Shown here: positions 37,116 to 46,981 of the stretch, piece after piece | Layout of the letters: every line of letters begins with the position of its first letter | Numbering within the stretch: the stretch's first letter is position 1 | Assembly (NCBI RefSeq): GCF_900187425.1 | Contig: NZ_FYDJ01000001.1 | Location: forward strand, 372,001-436,000 | Source: Pseudomonas sp. Irchel s3h14 | GTDB lineage: Bacteria; Pseudomonadota; Gammaproteobacteria; Pseudomonadales; Pseudomonadaceae | Length of the DNA: 64,000 nucleotides | Reading direction: 5' to 3' | Made by a program: the position numbers and the translations under genes | Notes under the pieces: generated by a model | What the model was told of the DNA's origin: nothing | What the model saw: only the letters and a program-made list of their open reading frames with translations | The model's database searches: none

Positions 37116-38339
37116 ATGGAAATGCGCGCAGATCTGCTGATTGTCGGGGCCGGAATGGTCGGCAGCGCCCTGGCGCTGGCGTTGCAGGACAGCGGGCTGG
37201 AAGTCCTGCTGCTGGACGGCAGCCCCCTGAGCGTCAAACCCTTCGATGCCCAGGCTTCGTTCGAACCGCGAGTGAGCGCCTTATCGACTGCCAGCCAGCG
37301 GATTCTTGAACGTCTGGGCGTCTGGGACGGCATCGCCAATCGGCGCAGCAGCCCTTACACCGACATGCACGTTTGGGACGGCAGCGGCACCGGGCAAATC
37401 CATTTTTCGGCGGCCAGTGTGCATGCCGACGTGCTGGGGCATATCGTCGAGAACCGCGTGGTTCAGGACGCCTTGCTCGACCGTTTGCACGACTGTGACC
37501 TCGGAATGCTGGCCAATGCGCGTCTGGAACAGATGCGTCGCTCCGGCGATGACTGGCTGCTGACCCTGGCCGATGGCCGCACCTTGCGTGCACCTTTGGT
37601 GATCGCAGCGGATGGCGCTAATTCCGCCGTTCGGCGCCTGACCGGCATGGCGACGCGCGAGTGGGACTATATGCACCACGCGATTGTCACCAGCGTGCGC
37701 AGCGCCAAACCTCATCAACTGACCGCGTGGCAGCGCTTCACCGACAACGGTCCGCTGGCGTTTCTGCCGCTGGAGCGTGACGGTCAGCAGGATTGGTGTT
37801 CGATCGTCTGGTCGACCACGCCGAGCGAAGCCGAACGCCTGATGGCGCTGGGCGACGAGAGTTTCTGTAAAGAGCTGGAGCGGGCCTTCGAAGGTCGACT
37901 CGGCACAGTGCACAGCGCCGACCCGCGTCTGTGCGTACCGCTGCGGCAGCGTCATGCCAAGCGATACGTGGCTGAAGGTTTGGCGTTGATCGGCGATGCG
38001 GCGCACACCATTCACCCGCTGGCCGGGCAGGGCGTGAACCTCGGTTTCCTCGATGCCGCCGTGCTGGCCGAAGTGCTGTTGCAAGCGGCCACGCGTGGCG
38101 AGCGTCTGGCGGATGTAAAAGTGCTCAGCCGTTACGAACGTCGGCGCATGCCCCACAACCTGGCGTTGATGGCGGCGATGGAAGGCTTCGAACGCCTGTT
38201 CCAGGCTGATCCGTTGCCGATTCGCTGGTTGCGCAATGCCGGGTTAAAGGTGGTCGACCAGATGCCCGAAGCCAAGGCGCTGTTCGTGCGCGAAGCGCTT
38301 GGATTGATCGGGGATCTACCGGCTCTCGCCAAGGCCTGA
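37116..38339 (+). CDS. ubiI: FAD-dependent 2-octaprenylphenol hydroxylase (UbiI/VisC-like)
   Basis: A 407-residue paralogue of UbiH. Motifs are LLIVGAGMVGSALALAL, a DG motif in VIAADGANSAVRRLTG, and LIGDAAHTIHPLAGQGVNLGFLDA. UbiI hydroxylates C5 of the ring in E. coli. The assignment to UbiI rather than another UbiH-family member follows from the pepP-ubiH-ubiI order. It is the last gene of the operon, followed by a REP element. Confidence 0.9.
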   Translation: MEMRADLLIVGAGMVGSALALALQDSGLEVLLLDGSPLSVKPFDAQASFEPRVSALSTASQRILERLGVWDGIANRRSSPYTDMHVWDGSGTGQIHFSAASVHADVLGHIVENRVVQDALLDRLHDCDLGMLANARLEQMRRSGDDWLLTLADGRTLRAPLVIAADGANSAVRRLTGMATREWDYMHHAIVTSVRSAKPHQLTAWQRFTDNGPLAFLPLERDGQQDWCSIVWSTTPSEAERLMALGDESFCKELERAFEGRLGTVHSADPRLCVPLRQRHAKRYVAEGLALIGDAAHTIHPLAGQGVNLGFLDAAVLAEVLLQAATRGERLADVKVLSRYERRRMPHNLALMAAMEGFERLFQADPLPIRWLRNAGLKVVDQMPEAKALFVREALGLIGDLPALAKA

Positions 38340-38364
38340 CATCTTCGTTGCGGCTGACGACCTC

Positions 38365-38444
38365 TTCGCGAGCAAGTCGAATCGTCGCACCGCCGCTCCC
38401 ACAGTTGAAATGCATTCCCATGTGGGAGCGGGCTTGCTCGCGAA
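38365..38444. repeat. REP doublet, family A, with variant arm
   Basis: The right arm is the normal TGTGGGAGCGGGCTTGCTCG. In the left arm GCGAGCAAG and CCGCTCCCACA are separated by about 15 extra bases (TCGAATCGTCGCACC) where the standard element is continuous. It lies between ubiI and the iron binding-protein gene. Confidence 0.85.
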
Positions 38445-38575
38445 GACGTCGGTACATCCACCACACATCCCAACCTATGCAACATCTGGTAACGCCTCCG
38501 CGAACTGTTCGATTGAGAACGTAAATGTGAGTCCATATCATTTGGCTTCAATTTTTTAATCGAGAGATCGCTCCC

Positions 38576-39580
38576 ATGCTGGTACCGAAGCGTCTACTGA
38601 CCGCACTCGCCCTGACCGTGATTGGCAGCACCGCAGCCCAGGCCGCTGACGAGGTGGTGGTTTACTCCTCGCGTATCGACGAGCTGATCAAACCGGTCTT
38701 CGATGCCTACACCGCGAAAACCGGCGTGCAGGTGAAATTCATCACCGACAAGGAAGCGCCGCTGATGCAGCGGATCAAGGCCGAGGGCGAAAACGCCACC
38801 GCGGACCTGCTGCTGACCGTCGATGCCGGCAACCTCTGGCAGGCCGAGCAGATGGGCATCCTGCAACCGTTCACTTCCAAGGTGATCGACGCCAACATCC
38901 CGCTGCAATACCGCTCATCCGCCCATGCCTGGACTGGCCTGAGCCTGCGGGCGCGGACCATCGCTTACTCCACCGATCGGGTGAAACCCGGTGAGTTGAC
39001 CACCTACGAAGGTCTGGCCGACAAGAACTGGGAAGGCCGCCTGTGCCTGCGCACAGCGAAAAAGGTCTACAACCAGTCCCTGACCGCCACCATGATCGAA
39101 GTCCATGGCGCCGACAAAACCGAGAAGATTCTCAAGGGCTGGGTGAGTAACCTGTCCACCGACGTGTTCTCGGATGACATCGCGGTGCTGGAAGCCATCA
39201 ACGCGGGTCAATGCGACGTCGGCATCGTCAACACGTACTACTACGGTCGCCTGCACAAGCAGAAGCCTGATCTGGCGGTGAAGCTGTTCTGGCCGAACCA
39301 GGGCGACCGTGGCGTGCACGTGAACCTGTCGGGCATTGGCCTGACCAAACATGCTCCGCACCCGGAAGCGGCCAAGGCCCTTGTGGAATGGATGACCACG
39401 CCTGAAGCACAGAAGATCTTTGCTGACGTGAACCAGGAATTCCCGGCCAACCCTGCGGTTCAGCCGTCTGCAGAAGTGGCGAGCTGGGGCAAGTTTGTCG
39501 CCGATACCTTGCCTGTGGAAATTGCCGGCAAGCGTCAGGCTGAAGCGATTCGGATGATGGATCGGGCGGGTTGGAACTGA
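38576..39580 (+). CDS. ferric iron ABC transporter substrate-binding protein (FbpA-like)
   Basis: A 334-residue periplasmic protein with a signal peptide ending in AQA and the mature start [17 protein letters not shown], the FbpA/HitA pattern. The adjacent tyrosines in [10 protein letters not shown] are the usual Fe(III) ligands of the family. It probably works with the double permease immediately downstream; an ATPase partner is not in this window. A GTTC-N6-GAAC inverted repeat lies about 60 bases before the start. Confidence 0.9.
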   Translation: MLVPKRLLTALALTVIGSTAAQAADEVVVYSSRIDELIKPVFDAYTAKTGVQVKFITDKEAPLMQRIKAEGENATADLLLTVDAGNLWQAEQMGILQPFTSKVIDANIPLQYRSSAHAWTGLSLRARTIAYSTDRVKPGELTTYEGLADKNWEGRLCLRTAKKVYNQSLTATMIEVHGADKTEKILKGWVSNLSTDVFSDDIAVLEAINAGQCDVGIVNTYYYGRLHKQKPDLAVKLFWPNQGDRGVHVNLSGIGLTKHAPHPEAAKALVEWMTTPEAQKIFADVNQEFPANPAVQPSAEVASWGKFVADTLPVEIAGKRQAEAIRMMDRAGWN

Positions 39581-39589
39581 CTGCAACGC

Positions 39590-39711
39590 TGATCGTTCCC
39601 ACGCTCTGCGTGGGAATGCATCCCCCGACGCTCCGCGTCGAAGCGTGACGCAGAGCGTCACAAGATGTGTGCCCACGCAGACGGTTCGACGCCTCGACGT
39701 GGGCACAATCA
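39590..39711. repeat. family C palindromic repeat, variant right arm
   Basis: It begins TGATCGTTCCCACGCTCTGC and holds inner ACGCTCCGCGTC. The right arm carries GACGGTTCGACGCCTCGACG before GTGGG instead of GCAGAGCGTGGG, as does the copy at 54429. It occupies most of the 163-base gap between the binding-protein and permease genes, which raises the question of whether both are on one transcript. Confidence 0.88.
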
Positions 39712-39743
39712 TTTCTATTGATCCACACCCCTGAGACTTTTCC

Positions 39744-41360
39744 TTGGCTCACCCCGCCCAACGCCGCTGGTATCCCCTGGTCTTCGCCATCGCTGCGCTG
39801 GTCCTGTTGCCACTCAGCGTTTTGCTGTTGTCATGGCAAACCATCGATCATCAAATCTGGTCCCATCTCTGGGATACCCAGATGCCACGTCTGCTGGGCA
39901 ATACCCTGACCCTGGTACTTGGTGTCGGTATCGGCGTAACGCTCTTGGGTGTGAGCCTGGCCTGGCTCACCAGTCTCTGCGAATTCCCCGGTCGGCGTTG
40001 GCTGGACTGGGCGCTGATGCTGCCATTCGCCATTCCCGCCTACGTGCTGGCATTCGTCTTCGTCGGCCTGCTGGATTTCGCCGGTCCCGTGCAAACCCTG
40101 TTGCGCGAATGGTTCGGCACGGGCTTGAGGTTGCCGCGCGTGCGCTCCACCGGCGGTGTGATTCTGGTCCTGGTGCTGGTCTTCTACCCCTACGTTTATC
40201 TGTTGGCGCGAACCGCGTTCCTGGCGCAGGGCAAAGGCTTGATGGAAGCGGCGCGCGTTCTGGGGCAATCCCCGTTGCAAGCGTTCTGGCGAGTTGCGCT
40301 GCCCATGGCGCGCCCGGCCATCGGCGCTGGCGTGGCGCTGGCGCTGATGGAAACCTTGGCGGATTTCGGTGCGGTGTCGGTGTTCAACTTCGACACGTTC
40401 ACGACCGCCATCTACAAGACCTGGTACGGATTTTTCAGCCTCTCCACCGCCGCGCAATTGGCCAGCCTGTTGCTGCTGGTGGTGATGGTCGTGCTGTACG
40501 GCGAGCGTCGTGCTCGCGGGGCCAACCGGGCGAGTAACGAACGACCTCGGGTCAAGGCGCTGTATCACCTGCGCGGTTTCAAGGCGTTGGCGGCCATGAG
40601 TTGGTGCGGTCTGGTGTTCGCCTGCGCTTTCGTCATTCCAGTGCTTCAACTGGTGGTGTGGTTCTGGCAGCGCGGGCGCTTCGACCTGGATGAGCGTTAC
40701 GCGGGGCTGATCGTCCATACCCTGTACCTGGGCGGCATGGCGGCGCTGATCACCGTCAGTGTTGCTTTAGTGCTGGTGTTTGCCCGACGTCTGGCCCCGA
40801 CCCGAGCGATCCGCTCCGGCATCAGCCTGGCCAACCTCGGCTATGCCTTGCCGGGTTCGGTGCTGGCGGTGTCGATCATGCTGGCGTTCAGTTACCTGGA
40901 TCGCGAACTGGTGATCCCGTTATCGGGCTGGTTGGGCGGCGCCGGCAAGCCATTGTTGCTGGGCAGCCTGTCGGCGTTGTTGCTGGCCTATCTGGTGCGT
41001 TTCATCGCGGTGGCTTATGGACCGCTGGAAAGCAGTCTGGCGCGAATACGGCCATCTTTGCCCGAAGCGGCACGTAGCCTTGGCGTCAGTGGGCCACGAC
41101 TGTTTTTCAAAGTGTATCTGCCGTTATTGCTGCCAGGAACGCTGAGCGCTGCGTTGCTGGTGTTCGTCGATGTGCTCAAGGAAATGCCCGCGACCCTGCT
41201 GATGCGCCCGTTTGGCTGGGATACGCTGGCGGTACGCATCTTCGAAATGACCAGCGAAGGCGAGTGGGCGAGGGCCTCTTTGCCGGCCTTGACTCTGGTT
41301 TTGGTCGGCCTGCTACCGGTCATCGGATTGATTCGACGTTCGGCGCATCGAAACGCCTAG
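39744..41360 (+). CDS. ferric iron ABC transporter permease (FbpB-like, double domain)
   Basis: A 538-residue inner membrane protein with about twelve hydrophobic segments in two homologous halves. Each half has an EAA-type loop (EAARVLGQSPLQAFWRVALPMARPAIGAG, and PEAARSLGVSGPRLFFKVYLPLLLPG), as in FbpB/SfuB. The start is TTG at 39744 (MAHPAQRRWYPLVFAI when translated) with a weak ribosome site; no ATG or GTG gives a better N-terminus. It completes the importer with the preceding binding protein. Confidence 0.88.
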   Translation: MAHPAQRRWYPLVFAIAALVLLPLSVLLLSWQTIDHQIWSHLWDTQMPRLLGNTLTLVLGVGIGVTLLGVSLAWLTSLCEFPGRRWLDWALMLPFAIPAYVLAFVFVGLLDFAGPVQTLLREWFGTGLRLPRVRSTGGVILVLVLVFYPYVYLLARTAFLAQGKGLMEAARVLGQSPLQAFWRVALPMARPAIGAGVALALMETLADFGAVSVFNFDTFTTAIYKTWYGFFSLSTAAQLASLLLLVVMVVLYGERRARGANRASNERPRVKALYHLRGFKALAAMSWCGLVFACAFVIPVLQLVVWFWQRGRFDLDERYAGLIVHTLYLGGMAALITVSVALVLVFARRLAPTRAIRSGISLANLGYALPGSVLAVSIMLAFSYLDRELVIPLSGWLGGAGKPLLLGSLSALLLAYLVRFIAVAYGPLESSLARIRPSLPEAARSLGVSGPRLFFKVYLPLLLPGTLSAALLVFVDVLKEMPATLLMRPFGWDTLAVRIFEMTSEGEWARASLPALTLVLVGLLPVIGLIRRSAHRNA

Positions 41361-41383
41361 GTGCCAGTCCTACACCTTGAGGC

Positions 41384-41516
41384 TACAATGCGCGGCATTC
41401 GGTGCGGTCCGTCCTACGGACCAGGTAGCTGAAATCGGCTGAAAGCCTTCTATTTCAAGGCTTTCACCCCGTGCAGCACCGGCCCGCACCTTCGCCACGC
41501 CCGGAAGGAGAAACCC
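41384..41516 (+). promoter_or_regulatory. gcvT promoter and structured 5' leader
   Basis: A TACAAT -10 box (41384-41389) with a GTGCCA -35 (41361-41366, 17-base spacing) predicts a start near 41396. The leader then folds as a closing stem GGTGCGG (41401-41407) with CCGCACC (41484-41490). Two hairpins lie inside: GTCCGT/ACGGAC (41407-41421) and the perfect nine-base GAAAGCCTT/AAGGCTTTC (41441-41465). It does not show the core bases of the known glycine riboswitch. The GGAAGGAG ribosome site lies just outside the closing stem. Confidence 0.55.
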
Positions 41517-42599
41517 ATGGGACAGCGCACGCCTCTGTATGACCTTCATCTCGCCCTCGGCGCGAAGATGGTCGATTTTGGCGGTTGGGATATGCCTTTG
41601 CATTACGGCTCGCAGGTCGAGGAACACCATCAGGTGCGTCGCGATTGCGGGGTTTTCGATGTATCCCACATGACCGTGATCGATGTCAGCGGCCCTCAGG
41701 CCAAGGCCTGGCTCCAGCATTTGCTGGCCAATGACGTCGAACGTCTGCACAGCCCTGGCCGTGCCTTGTACAGCACCATGCTCAACGAGCGCGGCGGCAT
41801 CGTCGACGACATGATCGTCTACCGTCTCGACGAAGGTTATCGGTTGGTGGTCAACGCCTCCACCCGTAATCAGGACCTCGCCTGGATGCAGGCCCATATC
41901 GATGGTTTCGATGTGCAGCTCAACGAGCGCTCCGAGTTGGCGATGCTGGCCATTCAAGGTCCTCAGGCCCGGCACAAAATCTCCGAACTGGTGACCCAGT
42001 CCCGCGGCAACCTGATTCAGATGCTCAAGCCCTTCGAAGGCCAGGCTGATGGTGACTGGTTCATCGCGCGCACCGGTTACACCGGCGAAGATGGCCTGGA
42101 AATCGTTCTGCCGGCCAATCAAGCGCCAGGATTCTTCAACGATCTGGTGGGCGCGGGCATCTCGCCGATCGGCCTCGGGGCGCGCGATACTCTGCGGGTC
42201 GAAGCCGGCATGAACCTCTACGGTCAGGACATTCACCAAGACGTTTCACCGCTGGCCTCCAACATGGCCTGGAGCATTGCCTGGGAACCGGCCACTCGCC
42301 AGTTCATCGGTCGCAGCGCTCTTGAAGCCGAACAGGCGGGTGGCGTGCAGCACAAACTGGTCGGTCTGGTCCTTGAGGAGCGTGGGGTTTTGCGCGCTCA
42401 TCAAGTGGTTCGCATCGCCAATGTTGGCGAAGGGGAGATCACCAGTGGTAGTTTCTCTCCTACGCTTAGCAAGTCGATTGCACTGGCGCGCGTGCCGGTG
42501 GCTACCGCCGACCGCGCTGAAGTGGAAATCCGTGGCAAGTGGTACCCGGTCCGAGTGGTCAAACCGACCTTCGTACGCCACGGTAAAACCTTGATCTAA
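41517..42599 (+). CDS. gcvT: aminomethyltransferase (glycine cleavage T protein)
   Basis: A 360-residue enzyme transferring the aminomethyl carbon from lipoyl-H protein to tetrahydrofolate. Family features are TPLYDLHLALGAKMVDFGGWDMPLHYGS, SHMTVIDVSG, GYTGEDGLEIVLP, GLGARDTLRVEAGMNLYG and the C-terminal GEITSGSFSPTL. It is the first gene of gcvT-gcvH-gcvP, 50 bases ahead of gcvH, and has a structured leader. Confidence 0.96.
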   Translation: MGQRTPLYDLHLALGAKMVDFGGWDMPLHYGSQVEEHHQVRRDCGVFDVSHMTVIDVSGPQAKAWLQHLLANDVERLHSPGRALYSTMLNERGGIVDDMIVYRLDEGYRLVVNASTRNQDLAWMQAHIDGFDVQLNERSELAMLAIQGPQARHKISELVTQSRGNLIQMLKPFEGQADGDWFIARTGYTGEDGLEIVLPANQAPGFFNDLVGAGISPIGLGARDTLRVEAGMNLYGQDIHQDVSPLASNMAWSIAWEPATRQFIGRSALEAEQAGGVQHKLVGLVLEERGVLRAHQVVRIANVGEGEITSGSFSPTLSKSIALARVPVATADRAEVEIRGKWYPVRVVKPTFVRHGKTLI

Positions 42600-42649
42600 C
42601 TTTTTTTGGCGGGCAATGACCGCTGACATTTTTCTTGAGGACACAGAAC

Positions 42650-43033
42650 ATGAGCGAAATCCCTGTCGACCTGCGTTTTGCCGAAAGTCACGAATGGGCC
42701 CGTCTAGACCATGATGGCGGCGTGAAAGTGGGTATTTCAGACCATGCTCAGGAAGCCTTGGGTGACGTAGTGTTCGTTGAGCTGCCGGAAATCGGCAAAG
42801 TGTTCGCTGCCGGTGAGGCTGCGGGTGTCGTCGAGTCGGTGAAGGCCGCGTCGGATATCTACTCGCCAGTTTCCGGTACAGTCATTGCCGTTAACGAAGA
42901 ATTGGCCAGCAACCCGGAACTGCTCAACAGCGCGCCTTATGACAGCTGGATATTCAAACTTGAGCCAAGTGATACGTCTGAGCTGAACAACCTGCTCGAC
43001 GCGATGGCCTACAAGGCCGCCATCGGCGAGTAA
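42650..43033 (+). CDS. gcvH: glycine cleavage system H protein
   Basis: A 127-residue lipoyl carrier protein. The lipoylated lysine is K65 in [16 protein letters not shown]. The start [19 protein letters not shown] at 42650 has a TTGAGGA ribosome site; an in-frame start at 42635 would add five residues. It is followed by a terminator, so gcvP is at least partly transcribed on its own or through readthrough. Confidence 0.97.
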   Translation: MSEIPVDLRFAESHEWARLDHDGGVKVGISDHAQEALGDVVFVELPEIGKVFAAGEAAGVVESVKAASDIYSPVSGTVIAVNEELASNPELLNSAPYDSWIFKLEPSDTSELNNLLDAMAYKAAIGE

Positions 43034-43051
43034 GCCTTAAGCGTCATCCCC

Positions 43052-43078
43052 AAAGCCCCGACTTGTCGGGGCTTTTTC
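43052..43078 (+). terminator. intrinsic terminator after gcvH
   Basis: The stem AGCCCCGAC/GTCGGGGCT with a three-base loop is followed by TTTTT, between gcvH and gcvP. Confidence 0.92.
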
Positions 43079-43165
43079 ATTCTCAAGGGGCACAGTGACA
43101 GCGACTGCTATGCTGGTTTGACCGTGTTGCATCGACGTTGAGCGCCAGTCAAGAGAGAGCCCGTC

Positions 43166-46039
43166 ATGTCCCAGTTGCCGTCCTTGAGCCAGTTACGCGA
43201 CCCCAATGCCTTCCTTCGCCGCCACCTCGGGCCCGATGCCGCCGAGCAACAGGCGATGCTCGACAGCCTCGGCCTCGGCAGCCGGGTCGAGTTGATCGAG
43301 CAGACGGTGCCGCCGGGAATCCGCCTGAACAGGCCGCTCGACCTGCCACCCGCGCTCGACGAAGAAGCCGCGCTGGCCAAACTGCGCGGTTACGCCGAGC
43401 AAAACCAGGTCTGGACCAGCCTGATCGGCATGGGCTACCACGGCACCCTCACGCCGACCGTCATTGTGCGCAACGTGCTGGAAAATCCCGGTTGGTACAC
43501 CGCGTACACGCCGTATCAACCAGAGATTGCCCAGGGCCGGCTCGAAGCGCTGCTGAACTTCCAGCAATTGACCATCGACCTCACGGGCCTGGAACTGGCC
43601 AACGCCTCGCTGCTGGACGAAGCCACGGCAGCGGCGGAAGCCATGGCATTGGCCAAGCGTGTCGCCAAGTCCAGGAGCAATCTGTTCTTCGTCGACGAAA
43701 ACTGTCATCCGCAGACCATTTCCGTGGTGCAGACCCGAGCAGAAGGGTTCGGCTTCGAGCTGATCATCGACACTGTGGATAACTTGAAACAGCACCAGGT
43801 GTTCGGTGCGCTCCTGCAATATCCCGATACCCACGGCGAAATCCGCGATCTTCGTCCGTTGATCGATCATCTGCATGCGCAGCAAGCCTTGGCGTGTGTC
43901 GCTGCCGATCTGCTGAGTCTGCTGTTACTGACGCCGCCGGGGGAGTTGGGCGCCGACGTGGTGTTCGGTTCATCCCAGCGTTTCGGCGTGCCCATGGGTT
44001 ACGGTGGGCCTCACGCAGCGTTTTTTGCCAGTCGCGATGAGTACAAACGGGCGATTCCCGGGCGGATCATCGGCGTGTCGAAGGACGCTCGCGGCAACGT
44101 CGCCCTGCGCATGGCCCTGCAAACCCGCGAGCAACATATCCGCCGGGAGAAAGCCAACTCGAACATTTGCACCGCTCAGGTGCTGCTGGCCAACATTGCC
44201 AGTTTCTATGCGGTCTATCACGGTCCGGAAGGGCTCAAACGCATTGCCCAACGCGTCCATCGGCTGACCAGCATCCTCGCCGCTGGCCTGGAGCGCCGCG
44301 GCATCACCCGTCTCAACACACACTTTTTCGACACGCTGACGCTGGAGGTCGGTGGTACTCAGACGGCAATCATCGAAAGTGCCCAGGCCGCGCAGATCAA
44401 TTTGCGCATCCTCGGGCGCGGGCAGTTGGGGCTGAGCCTCGACGAAACCTCTGACGAGTTCACCGTCGCGAAGTTGTTTGATGTGTTCCTCGGTTCCGAT
44501 CATGGGCTGAACGTCGACGAACTGGACGCTGAAACCCTTGCTTCCGGCATTCCCTCGGGTCTGCTGCGTACCTCTACTTATCTGCGCCACCCGGTGTTCA
44601 GCGCCCATCACAGCGAAACCGAGATGCTGCGCTACCTCAAGCAACTGGAGAACAAGGACCTGGCGCTCAACCAATCGATGATCCCGCTGGGCTCTTGCAC
44701 CATGAAACTCAATGCCACCAGCGAGATGATTCCGATCACGTGGCCGCAGTTCGCCAACCTGCACCCGTTTGTGCCGAAAGAGCAGGCGGTCGGTTATTCG
44801 CTGATGATCGAAGAGCTGGAGCGCTGGCTCTGCGCGATTACCGGTTTCGACGCGATCTGCATGCAACCCAACTCCGGGGCCCAAGGCGAGTACGCCGGGT
44901 TGCTGGCGATCCGCAAATATCACGAGAGCCGCCATGAGGGCGCGCGGGATATTTGCCTGATCCCGTCCTCGGCCCACGGCACCAACCCGGCGTCGGCGCA
45001 GATGGCCGGTATGCGGGTGGTGATCGTCGAATGCGACGAGGCGGGCAACGTTGATCTGGATGACCTCAAAGGCAAAGCCGCAGAGGCCGGAGACAAACTC
45101 GCCTGCCTGATGGCGACGTATCCTTCGACCCACGGCGTGTACGAGGAAGGCATCAGCGAAATCTGCGAAGTTATCCACAGTCACGGCGGCCAGGTGTACA
45201 TGGATGGCGCCAACCTCAACGCTCAGGTCGGACTGGCGCGCCCGGCGGACATTGGCGCCGACGTGTCCCACATGAACCTGCACAAGACTTTCTGCATTCC
45301 CCATGGTGGCGGCGGGCCGGGCATGGGGCCGATTGGTGTGCGGGCGCATCTGGCGCCGTTCGTAGCCAATCACCCGGTGGTACCGATCGAAGGGCCATTG
45401 GCGCAAAACGGCGCAGTCAGCGCAGCGCCCTGGGGCAGTGCAAGCATCCTGCCGATCAGCTGGATGTACATCGCGATGATGGGGCCGCAATTGGCGGATG
45501 CCAGTGAAGTAGCGATCCTCGCCGCGAATTACCTGGCGCAGCACTTGTCCGGGGCGTTTCCGGTGCTTTACACCGGGCGCAACGAGCGGGTGGCTCACGA
45601 ATGCATTCTTGACCTGCGGCCACTAAAGACGCTGACCGGGATCAGCGAGGAGGACGTCGCCAAGCGGCTGATGGACTATGGTTTCCATGCGCCGACCATG
45701 TCGTTTCCGGTGCCGGGGACGTTGATGGTTGAGCCCACCGAAAGTGAATCGAAGGCGGAGCTGGACCGTTTTATCGGGGCGATGCTGAGTATTCGCGCGG
45801 AAATCACCGAGGTGCAGAACGGTAACTGGCCGGCCGATGACAACCCGCTGAAACGTTCGCCGCATACCCTGGCGGATATCACCGGGGTTTGGGAGCGGTC
45901 CTACAGCATCCAGCAGGCGGTGACGCCGGATGCTCACACCAAGGCGCATAAGTACTGGCCGGTGGTGAATCGGGTGGACAACGTCTACGGTGACCGCAAT
46001 CTGTTTTGCGCTTGCGTCCCGGTGGATGATTACCGCTGA
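43166..46039 (+). CDS. gcvP: glycine dehydrogenase (decarboxylating), P protein
   Basis: A 957-residue PLP enzyme that decarboxylates glycine and loads the aminomethyl group on H protein. The PLP lysine is K707 within [21 protein letters not shown]. The N-terminal half carries the paired pseudo-domain ([17 protein letters not shown], then [13 protein letters not shown]). Length is normal for the fused single-chain form. It is separated from gcvH by a terminator and about 130 bases. Confidence 0.97.
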   Translation: MSQLPSLSQLRDPNAFLRRHLGPDAAEQQAMLDSLGLGSRVELIEQTVPPGIRLNRPLDLPPALDEEAALAKLRGYAEQNQVWTSLIGMGYHGTLTPTVIVRNVLENPGWYTAYTPYQPEIAQGRLEALLNFQQLTIDLTGLELANASLLDEATAAAEAMALAKRVAKSRSNLFFVDENCHPQTISVVQTRAEGFGFELIIDTVDNLKQHQVFGALLQYPDTHGEIRDLRPLIDHLHAQQALACVAADLLSLLLLTPPGELGADVVFGSSQRFGVPMGYGGPHAAFFASRDEYKRAIPGRIIGVSKDARGNVALRMALQTREQHIRREKANSNICTAQVLLANIASFYAVYHGPEGLKRIAQRVHRLTSILAAGLERRGITRLNTHFFDTLTLEVGGTQTAIIESAQAAQINLRILGRGQLGLSLDETSDEFTVAKLFDVFLGSDHGLNVDELDAETLASGIPSGLLRTSTYLRHPVFSAHHSETEMLRYLKQLENKDLALNQSMIPLGSCTMKLNATSEMIPITWPQFANLHPFVPKEQAVGYSLMIEELERWLCAITGFDAICMQPNSGAQGEYAGLLAIRKYHESRHEGARDICLIPSSAHGTNPASAQMAGMRVVIVECDEAGNVDLDDLKGKAAEAGDKLACLMATYPSTHGVYEEGISEICEVIHSHGGQVYMDGANLNAQVGLARPADIGADVSHMNLHKTFCIPHGGGGPGMGPIGVRAHLAPFVANHPVVPIEGPLAQNGAVSAAPWGSASILPISWMYIAMMGPQLADASEVAILAANYLAQHLSGAFPVLYTGRNERVAHECILDLRPLKTLTGISEEDVAKRLMDYGFHAPTMSFPVPGTLMVEPTESESKAELDRFIGAMLSIRAEITEVQNGNWPADDNPLKRSPHTLADITGVWERSYSIQQAVTPDAHTKAHKYWPVVNRVDNVYGDRNLFCACVPVDDYR

Positions 46040-46056
46040 CAGGGTTTTGCATTGGG

Positions 46057-46093
46057 CAAAAAAATGCCGCTCATGGAGAGCGGCATTTTTTTG
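46057..46093. terminator. bidirectional terminator between gcvP and the OmpW-like gene
   Basis: The stem ATGCCGCTC/GAGCGGCAT is flanked by seven A and seven T. It serves both convergent genes. Its stem sequence is identical to the terminator at 46934-46966. Confidence 0.93.
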
Positions 46094-46102
46094 AGTCATG
46101 AA

Positions 46103-46768
46103 TCAGAACGACATCCGCGCTTCAACGTAAAGATTCTGCTCTCGAAGCTTGCCCTTTAGTTGTTCGTCCCGTGCATTGATGCGGTTGGCGAAGGTGTTAT
46201 AGCCGGTTTCAACCTTACCCATGTCGACATAGCGGTAGCCGGTGCCGACGGTAATTTGCCGGGTCAGTTTGAGGTCTGCACCGACGCCCAGGGTGTAGGC
46301 GAAATTGTTTTGGGTATTGTTGGCAAATCGACGTGAAGGGTTGGACTGATAGCCTTCGGAATTGATATGGGCCACGCCTGCGCCGGCCATGGCGTACAGC
46401 GATAGGCTTTGGGTCAAGGGGAAGTCCTTATAGGCATTGAACATCAGGCGTTTGGATGAGACCTGCATGTTGTTAACGTTGGCGTTGAATGGCGCCCAGT
46501 AACTCTTGAACTCCGAGTCCTGCTTGATGGTGTACTCGCTTTCCAGGCGCCAGCCGCCTATGAACTCATAACCGAGCGCAACGGAGCCGCCGACATCTTT
46601 GTTGCGCTCCGGACTGACGATACGGTTGTTCACCCTGGGACTTGTGAGCAGGGCGTCGGTAAGGTCTTGCTGGACACTCTGGATTTTTATCGAGCCGTAC
46701 AGGCCTTCTGCGTGGGAAACGTGACTGTAGGCGGCCAGCAGAAGTAAAGATAAGACTGGTTTTTTCAT
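46103..46768 (-). CDS. OmpW/OmpA-like outer membrane beta-barrel protein
   Basis: A 221-residue protein with signal peptide MKKPVLSLLLLAAYSHVSHA. An eight-strand barrel pattern follows: GGSVALGYEFIGGWRLESEYTI, LYAMAGAGVAH, YTLGVGADLKLTRQITVGTGYRYVDMGK and the terminal LYVEARMSF ending in phenylalanine. It is an outer membrane porin-like or adhesin-type barrel of unknown ligand. The start at 46766-46768 is set by the signal peptide. It is flanked by two near-identical terminators. Confidence 0.82.
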   Translation of the reverse strand: MKKPVLSLLLLAAYSHVSHAEGLYGSIKIQSVQQDLTDALLTSPRVNNRIVSPERNKDVGGSVALGYEFIGGWRLESEYTIKQDSEFKSYWAPFNANVNNMQVSSKRLMFNAYKDFPLTQSLSLYAMAGAGVAHINSEGYQSNPSRRFANNTQNNFAYTLGVGADLKLTRQITVGTGYRYVDMGKVETGYNTFANRINARDEQLKGKLREQNLYVEARMSF

Positions 46769-46933
46769 GTGAGTCGATTCGCTTTTGGGGGTAATCCGAA
46801 TCGACAAAGTTTGAGTTCGCACGTCTGGCGCTGATATCAGAGCTTTCATCAGTAGGTCGGTGAAAACTCGTCTGTATGTCGGTGTTTTGGCGTTAGCCTA
46901 CGTAGGAAATAGCTGCGCAATTTCTCTGGTTCA

Positions 46934-46966
46934 AAAAAAATGCCGCTCATTGAGAGCGGCATTTTT
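46934..46966. terminator. terminator of the DUF2388 gene
   Basis: The stem ATGCCGCTC/GAGCGGCAT is flanked by an A-run and a T-run. It closes the DUF2388 gene on the minus strand. It is the same stem as at 46057-46093, differing only in the loop. Confidence 0.9.
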
Positions 46967-46981
46967 GTTCAGCAGTAAATC

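Noticed and set aside
38340..38575. Insertion sequence ends near the iron transporter
   Set aside because: The inverted repeats are REP family A arms; no transposase or target duplication is present.
41396..41516. Glycine riboswitch call for the gcvT leader
   Set aside because: The conserved aptamer core and tandem arrangement are not visible, so only a generic structured leader is reported.
43970..45598. 542-residue frame antisense to gcvP
   Set aside because: Shadow of gcvP, which has its full motif set; composition is not protein-like.
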